DNA from: Cordilura impudica | Lineage: Eukaryota > Arthropoda > Insecta > Diptera > Scathophagidae | Direction: 5' to 3' | Assembly (NCBI GenBank): GCA_963682025.1 | Contig: OY821518.1 | Coordinates: 30,293,991 to 30,357,990, forward strand | DNA length: 64,000 nt | Part shown: positions 22,960 through 32,856 of the stretch, piece by piece | Numbering within the stretch: the stretch's first letter is position 1 | Layout: the number at the start of each line of letters is the position of its first letter | Notes under the pieces: model-generated | Databases searched by the model: none | Told to the model about the DNA's origin: nothing | Seen by the model: the letters and a program-made list of their open reading frames with translations, nothing else | Translations under genes and position numbers: made by a program

Positions 22960-25900
22960 ATGTTTATCTGCGAGATATGTGGAACGTCTTTCGTATCCAA
23001 ATTTAATTTTAAGAGGCATTTAAATAATAAACATATGAAATCAAAAACAACTAAAACAAAATTAAATTTAAAAAATGAAAAAATTGTTAAAATAGAAAGT
23101 ATTGAAGAAACTCCATCATGTAGCTATACACGATGTGAAACTTGTGAATTAAATATAAGAAAAGGTTCTTGGTCTCATCATTTGAGAACTAATGAACATA
23201 AAAAAAAAAATAATCGTTTGTTTATGAACAACGATATATATATAAGCAAAAATTTATTTAATAAGCGTATCCAAACTTTTGTATACGAAAATAAAAAGGA
23301 AGATGAGCTTTCAGCAAACATTTTATTTTCGAATGCAAAAGAAAGCATTGTAAATATTTTAAAAAATATGTTATTAGAACATATAAATATAAAATTCAAT
23401 TTAGAACTTTTTGCAGAGTATATAAAATTCTCAAAAGCTAATAAGAATGAAAATGATGATGATGATAGTGCTCTAATTAGTATTAAATCTTTTCAAACGA
23501 AAATGGTAATAGTTCAATTAGAACAAGATCTATCAGACGTGTACGATAGTCATAATATAGAAATAGTTACCAAAATGGATGAATTTCAAGAGCGAGATAG
23601 TGGTTGGGCTCTAGTCTCTATAAATAGAATTGAGATAAACGTAAACAAGTATTGTCCAATAAAAGGATCTAAATATTTAGAACTACCACTATTTATCAGA
23701 AATAAAAAAGCATGCATCAACATTAGAAATAATGATAATTATTGCTTTAAATGGGCTCTGATAGCTGCATTAGAAAACAAACATTTAAATCCAAAGCATT
23801 CACATTTTAGTAATGTTATCACACAAAGCTTAATAACACTAACAAATGGAATAACAATTGATTTCACCACCTTAACCTTTCCTCTATCTGTTGGTGATAT
23901 TAAGATATTTGAAAAAAATAATTTAAATATAAGTGTGAATGTTTTTGGATGTGATGTGATAAAAAAAGAAATCGTTGGACCATATTATAAGACAGTTGAT
24001 GAAAAAATTAATCATATCAATCTACTATACATTCAAGACGATAGAAACGATGAATCACATTATGTTTGGATAAGAAACATAAGTAGTTTATTGAGCACAC
24101 AGGTTTCAAAACACAATGGTGCTAAATATTTTTGTAATTTTTGTTTACAATATTCAAGTAGTGAACTCTTGCTGTTAAAACATAAGCAAGAATGCAATAA
24201 AATTGTCACCAAAATGCCTACGGGTGTTGATAATGATAATATATTGCAGTTCAAAAATTATAAAAATCAATTAGATGTACCATTTGTTATCTATGCGGAT
24301 TTTGAATGTATATTAAGTAAAATTAACAACAAAAATTCTAATAATGTTACCAGCATTCAAAAACATATACCTATAGCTTACAGCTACTACATAAAATCAT
24401 CTTTTGATTCTAAACTGAATAAGTTTAGAACGTATACGGGTAACGACGTTGTTAAAGATTTTGTTCAAAATTTGATAGATGATGCACGTTTTTTGTGTGA
24501 AAACTTTCTAATGAAAGTAGTAGCAATGAATTCTCTGTTACCCCATGAACTTGAAAAACATTATAATACTAGTGTGTGTCATATATGTAAAAAATTTTTA
24601 GATGATGATGATAGATGTGCTGATCATTGTCATTTAACTGGTCAATATCGCGGTCCAGCTCATTCGAAATGTAATATTAATTATCAATTACCTAACTATA
24701 TCCCAATAATTTTTCATAACTTTTCTGGTTATGATTGTCATTTGTTTGTAAAGGTATTAGCAGATTATCCGGGTGATATAAATGTTATACCCCTTAATAA
24801 AGAATTGTATATATCTGTTACGAAAAGAATTCAAATTACTGATAAATATAGTTTAGAATTACGTTTTCTCGATTCTTTTAAATTTATGTCATCAAGTTTA
24901 GATAGTTTATCTAATTATTTACATAATGATGACTTTAAAATATTAAAATCGATATTTCCAAATCATTTAGAATTTAATCTTTTGAAAAGAAAAGGTATAT
25001 TTCCTTATGAGTATATCGATTCAGCTGAGAAATTAAACGAAAATTTCTTACCTTCTCGCGAACAGTTTTTCTCTACATTAAATAATAAAGAATGTACTAT
25101 TGATGATTACGAACATGCGTTAAGTGTTTGGTCTACATTTAACTGTCAATCTCTAAATGAGTATATGCTTTTATATCTAAAAACAGATGTACTTCTTTTG
25201 ACCGATGTATTTGAAAATTTTCGTTCTGTTTGTAAATCAATATATCATCTTGATCCATGTCATTACTATACGACACCTGGTTTGTCGTGGGATGCCATGT
25301 TAAAAATAACGAAAATTGAATTGGAATTGTTCACCGATATAAATATGTATAATTTCATTAAAAAAGGAATTAGAGGTGGTATTGTTCAATGCTCAAAACG
25401 TCGAACAGTTGCAAATCATAAATATATGAAAACATATGATTGTTCTAAACCCACACAATATCTTATGTATTTAGATGCAAACAATTTATATGGTTGGGCA
25501 ATGTCTGAATCTTTACCAGAAGGTAAATTTGAATGGATTGAAGATATAGATAGCTTTGATATTTCGAAAGTAACCGAAAACTCTGATTTTGGTTACATTT
25601 TAGAAGTTGATTTAGACTATCCTCAAGAACTTCATGATAGTCACAATGATTTACCCTTTTGTGCTGAACTTAAAAGTCCACCAATAGCACATCATAATAT
25701 CAAGAAACTAATTCCCGATTTAACTAACAAAAAATCATATATAATTCACTATCGAAATCTTCAGCAGTGTATTAGAAATGGTTTAAAATTAGTTAAAATT
25801 CACAGAATATTAAGATTTAAACAATCAACTTGGTTGAAACAGTATATCGATTTAAATACCTTTCATCGAACCAATGCCAAAAATGAATTTGAGAAAAATT

Positions 25901-26706
25901 TTTTTAAACTTTTAAATAATGCAGTATACGGAAAAACGATGGAAAACGTTGAAAAACGTAAAAATGTGAAAATCGTTAATGCTTGGGAGAGTGAACATAA
26001 TCGTTTGGGTGCACGAGCTCTTATAGCAAAACCTAATTTCCATAGTTCAAAACATTTTACCGATAATATGATTGCAATTCAAATGAGTATGGATAGGATA
26101 ACGTTTAATAAACCTATATATTTAGGGTTTTCGGTTCTAGAACTATCTAAATATAAAATGTATGATTTTCACTATCAGTATATGCAACCAAAATTTAATG
26201 GAAATTTAACATTAAATTATATGGATACTGACTCGTTAATTTACACAATAAGAACAGACGATTTCTATAATGATATTTACAATGATCTTCATCTAAACTT
26301 TGATACATCAGACTATTCAATTAATAATGTTTTCAATTTCCCCTTGCAAAACAAAAAGGTGCTGGGAATGATGAAAGATGAGAATAATGGCCATGTAATG
26401 TTAGAATTTATTGGGCTTCGATCAAAAGTGTATTCAATAGCTGTTGTTGATAAAGAAGAAACCAAAAAAGCTAAAGGTGTAAAAAACTCTGCTTTGAAAA
26501 AACTAACTATTAATGATTATCGTAACTGTCTGATAGATAAAACTATATATTATGATAAAATGTATGTATTTAAATCTATTCTACATGAAATTTATACACA
26601 ACAAATATCAAAAGTTGTATTAAGTTATGATGATAATAAACGTTATATAAGAGAAGATGGTATTAATACCTACGCTTGGGGACATTTCAAAATAAACAAT
26701 AATTGA
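22960..26706 (+). CDS. polB: Polinton-type protein-primed family-B DNA polymerase, right-arm copy
   Basis: A 1248-residue replicative DNA polymerase with proofreading exonuclease, of the protein-primed PolB group used by Polintons/Mavericks. N-terminal zinc-binding motifs: C4/C7/H20/H25 and C59/C62/H74/H80; another C392/C395/H408/C412. Exonuclease: Exo I YADFE (D447, E449), Exo II HNFSGYD (N587, D592), Exo III YLKTD (Y739, D743). An insert with C540/C543, DHCHL (555-559) and H568/C571 resembles the endonuclease-VII-like zinc module commonly seen in these polymerases. Polymerase: motif A DANNLYG (839-845), motif B KLLNNAVYGK (983-992), motif C MDTDS (1088-1092). All catalytic carboxylates are present and there is no frameshift. 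The first in-frame ATG directly precedes the zinc finger. AATAAA follows the TGA at 26713-26718. The length is normal for the family. Confidence 0.96.
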   Translation: MFICEICGTSFVSKFNFKRHLNNKHMKSKTTKTKLNLKNEKIVKIESIEETPSCSYTRCETCELNIRKGSWSHHLRTNEHKKKNNRLFMNNDIYISKNLFNKRIQTFVYENKKEDELSANILFSNAKESIVNILKNMLLEHINIKFNLELFAEYIKFSKANKNENDDDDSALISIKSFQTKMVIVQLEQDLSDVYDSHNIEIVTKMDEFQERDSGWALVSINRIEINVNKYCPIKGSKYLELPLFIRNKKACINIRNNDNYCFKWALIAALENKHLNPKHSHFSNVITQSLITLTNGITIDFTTLTFPLSVGDIKIFEKNNLNISVNVFGCDVIKKEIVGPYYKTVDEKINHINLLYIQDDRNDESHYVWIRNISSLLSTQVSKHNGAKYFCNFCLQYSSSELLLLKHKQECNKIVTKMPTGVDNDNILQFKNYKNQLDVPFVIYADFECILSKINNKNSNNVTSIQKHIPIAYSYYIKSSFDSKLNKFRTYTGNDVVKDFVQNLIDDARFLCENFLMKVVAMNSLLPHELEKHYNTSVCHICKKFLDDDDRCADHCHLTGQYRGPAHSKCNINYQLPNYIPIIFHNFSGYDCHLFVKVLADYPGDINVIPLNKELYISVTKRIQITDKYSLELRFLDSFKFMSSSLDSLSNYLHNDDFKILKSIFPNHLEFNLLKRKGIFPYEYIDSAEKLNENFLPSREQFFSTLNNKECTIDDYEHALSVWSTFNCQSLNEYMLLYLKTDVLLLTDVFENFRSVCKSIYHLDPCHYYTTPGLSWDAMLKITKIELELFTDINMYNFIKKGIRGGIVQCSKRRTVANHKYMKTYDCSKPTQYLMYLDANNLYGWAMSESLPEGKFEWIEDIDSFDISKVTENSDFGYILEVDLDYPQELHDSHNDLPFCAELKSPPIAHHNIKKLIPDLTNKKSYIIHYRNLQQCIRNGLKLVKIHRILRFKQSTWLKQYIDLNTFHRTNAKNEFEKNFFKLLNNAVYGKTMENVEKRKNVKIVNAWESEHNRLGARALIAKPNFHSSKHFTDNMIAIQMSMDRITFNKPIYLGFSVLELSKYKMYDFHYQYMQPKFNGNLTLNYMDTDSLIYTIRTDDFYNDIYNDLHLNFDTSDYSINNVFNFPLQNKKVLGMMKDENNGHVMLEFIGLRSKVYSIAVVDKEETKKAKGVKNSALKKLTINDYRNCLIDKTIYYDKMYVFKSILHEIYTQQISKVVLSYDDNKRYIREDGINTYAWGHFKINNN

Positions 26707-26712
26707 AATTTT

Positions 26713-26718
26713 AATAAA
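26713..26718 (+). terminator. Poly(A) signal after PolB
   Basis: AATAAA starts six bases after the PolB stop codon. The same motif follows the duplicated PolB tail. Confidence 0.6.
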
Positions 26719-26769
26719 GTCTAAATCATACAATAAAACTGTGTTTTCTTTTACAAAAACAATATTTAA

Positions 26770-27072
26770 GATCACGTTCGAATTAGCAAATATAAACATA
26801 TTTTTGCAAAAGGATACACTCCAAACTGGACAACTGAAATTTTTAAAATTCGTACTTTACAGAACACAAACCCCATTACTTATTTATTAGAAGACTATCA
26901 AAAGAATCCGATTGTTGGCGGATTCTATGAAAATGAACTATTGAAGACACATTATCCAAATACATATTTGATTGAAAAAGTTATTAAAACTATGGGACAA
27001 CAGATGTACGTTAAATGGTTGGGATTTTCTAATCAACATAATTCTTGGATCAACAAAGATGAACTTCAATAA
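26770..27072 (+). pseudogene. Polinton integrase C-terminal stump with chromodomain, right arm
   Basis: A 100-codon open segment beginning DHVRISKYKHIFAKGYTPNW, then NPITYLLEDY and GGFYENEL, and ending in a chromodomain-like YVKWLGF...NSWI. This is the conserved C-terminal part of the retroviral-type (RVE) integrase of Polintons/Mavericks. The zinc-binding and DDE catalytic regions are missing. An in-frame TAA lies immediately upstream (26767-26769), where the PolB 3' flank begins. There is no ATG, so translation is unlikely. The same orientation as PolB and the abrupt junction show that an internal rearrangement deleted most of the integrase gene before or during formation of the palindrome. 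Confidence 0.85.
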
Positions 27073-27447
27073 TATTATATATATATACTTAAATATGAGA
27101 TTTATTTTTTTATTACATTATAAAATTCTCCAAAAAAAATTATTAAATAAAATGAATATAAATAGTATTGTTTTGATTTGTTTTTTTAACGATTAAATTT
27201 TATATCAACTTAGTTGAGTAAGGTTAACAACAAGCTTTTGTATTCAAACAACTTAATTTGATGTTTTCATAAACTATTTTCACACCGTCGCTGAATCTGA
27301 TTACATACACACAATTTCAAAAAAACTTATTGGTACATACCAACTGTTTCAAACACACAGTCATACATACATATCAATCAAATACCACAACAGAACTTTT
27401 AACAACAGAACATATCAACTGTTTCAAACACACATTCACACATACAT

Positions 27448-27602
27448 GTTGTATTAAGTTATGATGATAATAAACGTTATATAAGAGAAGATGGTATTAA
27501 TACCTACGCTTGGGGACATTTCAAAATAAACAACAATTGAAATTTTAATAAAGTCTAAATCATACAAACAAAAAAAAAACAGTTTTTATTTTACAAAAAC
27601 AA

Positions 27603-27608
<6 letters not shown>
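27448..27608 (+). pseudogene. Duplicated 3' tail of PolB, right arm
   Basis: It matches 26614-26768 (end of the PolB frame, TGA, AATAAA and flank to AATATTTA) with few substitutions and an expanded A-tract. It marks a tandem duplication whose inner material is the integrase stump plus a subterminal segment. Confidence 0.85.
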
Positions 27609-27643
<35 letters not shown>

Positions 27644-27779
27644 ATTTTTGCATTTTGCAAACAAAATAATTTACAATCACAAACAATATGCGAATCAGTC
27701 GTATTTTGTTTCAAGATAAGACAATTTTCAAAATGAACATCATGAACTGATAGGAACAAGTCTTTGTATTCAAACAATT

Positions 27780-28330
27780 TAATTATATCAACTCTTTCAA
27801 AACACGCACATTCATACATATCAACGAAAAACCGCAGCAGAACTTTTAACAACAGAACAACAATACAGGGGTGACATTTATATCGTCGTTGTTAGTTTTC
27901 ACATACAAAATTAGTATACAAATCCTAACCAACTCGAGCCAAACCGAGGCAAGCCGAGCCGAGCCAAGCCAAGCTAAGCCAAACCAAACCGAGCCAAGAC
28001 AAGCCCCAAGTCAAGCCAAGCCAAGACAAGCCCCAAGTCAAGCCAAGGCAAGCCAAACCAAGCCAAGGCAAGGCAAGGCGAGCCAAGCCAAAGCGAGCCA
28101 AGCCAAGACGAGCCAAGCCAAACCAAGCCAAGTCGTACCAGGCCAGTTGCCGAATCTCATTACTCACACACTATTTCAAAAACTTACAGGTATATAAGTG
28201 CCAACCTATTTCAAGCACACATTCATACATACCAATCAAAACCACAACAGAATAACAAAACAGGGTTGATTTTTTTGACGTCACTGTTAGTTTTGCCATA
28301 CAAAATTAGTATAAAATTTTTGCTCCCTGC
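27780..28330 (+). repeat. Subterminal repeats and AAGCC minisatellite, right arm
   Basis: The minisatellite of AAGCC/GAGCC units (about 27930-28150) is flanked by related terminal segments at about 27780-27925 and 28190-28330. A third partial copy lies at 27340-27450. The 108-codon ORF with repeated S-Q-A-K-P units is read-through of the array. Confidence 0.75.
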
Positions 28331-28363
28331 TCTTTTTTCCAGAACTCTCTTCAACACACTACT

Positions 28364-28369
28364 ACTGTG
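28364..28369. repeat. Target-site duplication ACTGTG, right copy
   Basis: Identical to 11763-11768 and directly outside the right AG/CT terminus. Confidence 0.9.
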
Positions 28370-28504
28370 TAGTGTTATTACTCACATTCAGTATATTTGC
28401 TGATGAGAAAATGTTTTGATGTGTTTTGAATCCGGTACAGTTTGAATAATACTGAGTTCTCAAACTTAATTCCACTTTAATATTTTTAAAAAGCCATGTT
28501 TTAA

Positions 28505-30807
28505 CCCATTAGAGCATGAGGATCCCCAGTAACTTTTGTAATCTTTTTTTATGTTAATATTGAACAAAAGAACGTAATTAAACATTTTATGAAGTCTTTA
28601 TTAAAAAAAAAAAAAACAGGTAACTTGAGTTTTACGATATGTCCGTTATAAAGGACGCTATACCCTATGAACACTTTGCGCATGAAAAATTTTGAAGCAT
28701 TTTTTTGAGTGAGGGCCTCTATTACATTTAATACAAATATAATTTGTAGTCCACAGTATGATTCCTACCATTGTATCGTACGTCAGTGTTGACATTATTT
28801 CTAGATGAACCTCTCATAGAGGGAACTACATATGTTTTAAGGTAAGAGGTAGCTATAAAGCGGCGAAATTTGAGCAAACTAACAGAATTAGGATCATTTG
28901 GTTGAAGTTTCCGCATAAGCAGCCACACATTTACAACTGCTGCATCCAATTAATATGCAAATATTGGCTACCACCACTTTCGCTGTCTAATTCTAGATCT
29001 ATATGCAGCCACCAACTGATCCATTTTATCAACGCCACCCATGCCTTGATTATAGCGGTGAAATAATTTCGGTTAATTTCCATAATCCAATTTCGTTGTT
29101 ATCGAAATTTGTTCCAATAGTGACGACATTGTTATCCTTCCACCTTACAAGAAGAATATTTTCATTACTTGAAAAATGGAAGTCGGTAGATCCTCTCTCT
29201 TGCTTTTTCTTATCGGAAATGGAGCGAAGTGGACACTTTTCAGTACGACCATCTCTAATAGTACCAGATGTGCAGATACCCTTGCTTGACAAATGACGGA
29301 TATAAAATAATTTTCGATGAAAACTTTTGTGGTAAAATAATTTTATATATATTTCTTTGTTAGTTTAAAATAAATTTAATTTCTTAATTCTTGCCTTTGT
29401 AATTTCTTGCCTTTGTAAGAAGTTCAACAACTTTGTCACCACCTACACCAAACCCTTGTGAAACGACATCAGCATTTTTACCCATATATATATATATCAA
29501 ATTGAAGCATATATCCATTACTTGATTTAAGTGCCCAATTCTTGAATCCAAATTTAATTGGTTTACCCCGAATATATTGCTTTGCATAGTGTTTTCCGTA
29601 ATAAGGGATCATGCTCTCATCAATACAAAGATTTTCATCTAATCCACCATGCTTTAAAAAAACTCGGTTTAGATGATCAACGAATGGTCGAATCTTGAAA
29701 AGGCGATCATTGCTCTGAAGTTTGGTGTTATCATTTATATGAAAATTGTTCAAAATTTTTACGAATCTATTAAAACGCATGCTATTGGCAAGTATGTTTG
29801 GAGTGTCACTTTCTTCAGACCAGTAAAGACGTGTGTTTGGGTATTTTGCATATCCTGACAACAACATACCACCAATAAAGACTTTAACTTCATCCAAAGT
29901 CATTCCCAAATCAAGTTTTTCTGAACAGCGTACAAATTTGTTGGTTCTACGCAGTGAATTAAAATTTCCCCGGAAAAAAACAGTTGAAAACATCTGTTGG
30001 AGTTTTGGCGGATTGAGCTTCGGGGCTTGGTAATGCTTTTTTACATTTAGTTTCTATTTCGTAGCTAGGATTTGCTTCAGACCAACAATTATTGGTTTTA
30101 CAACGTATGTTTTTGTGCGTGGCTCGTACATACTTTTCAAGTGGTTCATCGTCGCTTTCCTCACATTCATCACAAGAACAGACTCATTTCCAACATGTCG
30201 AATTTTACACTCTGTGTTTAACAATCCTCGTCCAAGAGGATTGAGGTCTGCTTCATGCTCATCATCACTTTCATCAGAATCTTGATCTGTATCACATCCA
30301 TCCAGGGGGTGATCGCAAATATATCAATCTCTTGCACATCATTGTCAATGGCTTCCAATTCATCTAATATTTAGGCAACTCTAAGTCTGTAAAATTTTAT
30401 CGATGAAAACTGTACTATGGGCATAGCGTCCTTTATAAAGGCCATGGACAAAAAAAAAAAAACGTATTGTGCAAAATCTAAAATTTTGCAGCAACTTTTA
30501 TCTACTTGAGATTATTATTTTAACATATTTTAATTAATATCTACTTAAAATATTAATATTTAATAAACAAATATAATATTATTTAATTTTTACTTACCCT
30601 CCATGAGTTTTACGATTTTTTTAAATGCATTGTCCATTTTTTTCGTAAAATAAACCATAAATTACAAAAAATTTCAATTGAATGTGTGTTATTTCGAAAA
30701 ACGAAATGTTAACTTTGGCCAACTTTGTTCAAATTTTTAATCAAATAATTCGTTGTAAAGTGTAAAAAAGTTAACGTCCTTTTAAAATGTCAGTATGCTC
30801 TAATGGG
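28505..30807 (-). mobile_element. piggyBac element with degraded transposase
   Basis: It is bounded by inverted CCCATTAGAGCAT / ATGCTCTAATGGG ends. TTAA lies directly left (28501-28504) and after one T on the right (30809-30812), as expected for piggyBac. Both ends are intact in sequence, so it could in principle be mobilised in trans although its own transposase gene is broken. Confidence 0.85.
28728..30340 (-). pseudogene. piggyBac transposase pseudogene
   Basis: Minus-strand segments match the DDE_Tnp_1_7 order. There is an acidic N-terminal region (about 30100-30340), then a long frame at 29478-29993 with LDEVKVFIGGMLLSGY and the first-aspartate motif DESMIPYYGKHY...RGKPIKFGFK. GFGVGGDKVVELL follows at about 29425-29465, then the CPL/VRWKDNNVVT region (29050-29292) and a C-terminal AAVVNVWLLMRK piece (28728-28949). 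Frameshifts, one at a TA microsatellite near 29485, and missing spacer between catalytic blocks show that it is not functional. No C-terminal cysteine-rich finger was seen. Confidence 0.85.
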
Positions 30808-31217
30808 TTTAAAACATTTTCCCGGGTCTAGTTAGTTATTATAAAATATTTAAAAAATATATGTATGTTTCATAAGATAGTTATAACACTGTTCAACAGC
30901 CATTCTGGGGGATGATAAATTCCAAGTCAGGGTGAAAGTACTAGGCCAGTATAGTAAACCCTCCAAAGTGTTTGGTGTTCTCAGGCCAAATTCTTATCCT
31001 GATGTTTGTTTGCTTAGTTTACATCAATAATTGAAGAACATTTCATTGTTACCATAGGGTATCCTATATTCGACTATAATTTTCTTACTTGTTTCAATAT
31101 TCATTACCATAAAAGTCGTATTTATAGAACAAAACATTTCCTTATTTAGGGTGAGGGGAATAACCGAAAAAGCTTCATTAAAGTTTTATATATAATTTAG
31201 GTTAAAACACACTTTTT
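30808..31217. other. Unannotated DNA between repeats
   Basis: No gene or clear element recognised. Confidence 0.4.
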
Positions 31218-31375
31218 GATGTGTAAACATCTATACGCGCAGGGGGGGTAAATTTCTATTTCACAATACAATCACAAAAACAGCGTAACACAAGTCGGTG
31301 AGAGCTGTAACACAAATAGGTGTGTGCTTTATGACTGACTTATGATTGTATTGGTGAAAAAATTATGATATAAAA
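31218..31375 (+). mobile_element. 5' fragment of GATGTGTAAACATC element (copy D4)
   Basis: It carries the left terminal motif GATGTGTAAACATCTATACG and the CAGCGTAACA segment but lacks the minisatellite and the right end. Confidence 0.65.
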
Positions 31376-31854
31376 TTGTTTTCTATGCCTATTTTTTAAA
31401 AGCGGTATCTATGTACCACTTATATACTTACGTTTATATTGGGATATTTTTAACGTTTTTTTGAGATTTCATTCTACACTCTTTCGTTTCTTGACAAGTT
31501 GTTTTATTTTATAAACCGCCATTGAAAAAATACGTTTACAGTGATTTTATTAAGCGAAATTTAAATTAAAAAAAAAAAATTATAAAATGTGAAAAAACAA
31601 TTAAATTTTCTATCATTTTTTCACGCAATTAAAAAACATAAGTTGTGTATTTGCTGCGAATGAAAAAATTAAAAACAAAATAAAAATCAAAGGTAGTTGT
31701 AACCAAAAACGTACAATGTAAATACACGGGGATTTACGTAACATCTTCAAAAGAGAATTGAAGATGAAGCCTGCGTGAAAAGTCCTCGTCTAAATACCCG
31801 CTTAGCTATTCTTTTTTGCTGGCTAAAAATTATGGGGCGTCACAAATGATCGCC

Positions 31855-32790
31855 CTTTATATCTCAACATAATCTCCTTTTAGGTCGATACACTTTTCCC
31901 ACCGATATTCAATAGCTTCCGAGCCCTTTTTCAAGTTTGGAAATTGAAAAAATCCGAGGGAGCTAAATCTTAATTTCACCAGTATTTTTTTTTTTTAAAG
32001 TACCGTTTTTTTTTAGCCTAGTTCCGCGAAGCCGAGAGCTTGTTATCAGATTCTAATTTTTGGCAATTTTTTTTTTTTTTTTTTTTTGCAGCGACACACC
32101 AAAGCATCTGGTGGGAATCGAACCCACGACCCCCGCGTGATAGGGGAGCACGCTACCTACTCACCTACCGGGGCGCTTTAAACCTGCAATAAGTTATCAT
32201 AATACTCGACGATGATAGTTGTTCCTTTTTGAAGAAAACCAAAAGCAATTATCCCACGCGCATCCCAAAAAACAGACCCCATAACATTTCCTGCAGAAGC
32301 AACTGCCTTCGTCTTCTTTGGAAACGAATGTCCCATTTCGGTGCACTGTTTTGACTGTCCCTTTGTCTCAGATATGAAGTGGTTAACTCATGTCTCCTCC
32401 GTGGTTACGAATCCATGCAAAAACTCGACTGTGTTTCGGTGAAATAACACTCTAGTGAAACATCATCACGATGCTGTTTTTATTCTATGTGAGCAAACAC
32501 GGCACCCATCTTGCGGACAGCTTTTTTATATCCAAATGAGATGTTCAGCAAGTTCACGTACTTTCAGCCGACAATTATCTAATGCCATTGTGTGGACTTT
32601 CTTAACTGTTTCTGGTATGGTGAAGTCAATTGGTCGACCACAATGGCGTTCGTCTTGGGAGCTGGTGCGGCCTCGATTAAAGTCCCCAATATTTTATAGT
32701 CGTAAACGAAGGAGCAGACTCCTCCAGAGCAGAATCTGGCTCGGCTTTAATAATGGTTGGACTGATACCTTTCAAATAGAAGTACAGTAG
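31855..32790 (-). pseudogene. mariner (SETMAR-like) transposase remnant, split by a SINE
   Basis: Minus-strand translation in shifting frames gives mariner transposase blocks in order. CGRPIDFTIPETVKKVHTM and RLKVRELAE (N-terminal HTH) lie at about 32540-32660, LSARWVPCLLT near 32490-32520, and MGHSFPKKTKAVASA...FWDARGII at about 32230-32350. A C-terminal YRWEKCIDLKGDYVE lies at about 31865-31915. Many stops are present. A tRNA-type SINE interrupts it at 32014-32174. Confidence 0.75.
32014..32174 (-). mobile_element. tRNA-derived SINE
   Basis: Read on the minus strand it opens with a tRNA-like head (GGTAGGTGAGTAGGTAGCG as A-box region, GGTTCGATTCCCACC as B box). A body, a long A-tract and an AT-poor tail ending CGCGGAACTAGGCT follow. 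It is inserted inside the mariner remnant. Absence of a proper acceptor stem and anticodon loop argues against a functional tRNA gene. Confidence 0.7.
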
Positions 32791-32856
32791 TTTCCGCTTA
32801 ATTGATAGCCGCATAATTGATTTATCCGCTTAATTACTCTAAAACAAGAGCAATGA

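Larger units (their letters stand above)
11769..28363. mobile_element. Palindromic (inverted-dimer) Polinton/Maverick-derived element, 16.6 kb
   Basis: The element consists of two inverted arms, 11769-20033 and 20065-28363, around an apex near 20049. The outer ends are AGTAGTGTGTTGAAG and its complement, and matching stops exactly at the AG terminus. Beyond the ends the flanks are unrelated apart from the 6-bp duplication ACTGTG. Paired coordinates sum to 40132 over every pair I checked from about 11.77/28.36 kb to 19.97/20.16 kb, so there is no net indel in the outer ~8.2 kb. Each arm holds PolB, an integrase C-terminal stump, a duplicated PolB tail, a spliced gene fragment, subterminal repeats and an LTR-like edge. 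A canonical Polinton (15-20 kb, with terminal repeats usually of hundreds of bp) also has capsid, packaging ATPase, protease and full integrase genes; none is recognisable here. It is probably non-autonomous, relying on integrase supplied in trans. Confidence 0.9.
20065..28363 (+). repeat. Right arm of the giant inverted repeat
   Basis: Mirror of the left arm. It is 34 bp longer owing to the segment at 20117-20150 between CGTCCG and AAAATCTG. It ends CACACTACT, the complement of the left terminus. Confidence 0.9.

Noticed and set aside
27871..28197. 108-codon S-Q-A-K-P repeat ORF (and its mirror at 11935-12261) as a secreted or fibre-like protein
   Set aside because: It is a reading of the AAGCC minisatellite; another strand gives an equally long Leu/Trp-rich ORF, as expected for a tandem array.
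11769..28363. Palindrome as a sequencing or assembly artefact (missed-adapter read or inverted duplication error)
   Set aside because: An artefact would not stop exactly at AG termini flanked by a perfect 6-bp duplication with unrelated DNA on each side, nor carry a 34-bp arm-specific segment. It is not fully excluded without reads.
32100..32170. Functional tRNA gene
   Set aside because: B box is good but acceptor stem and anticodon loop do not form, and the unit continues into an A-tract and SINE-like tail.
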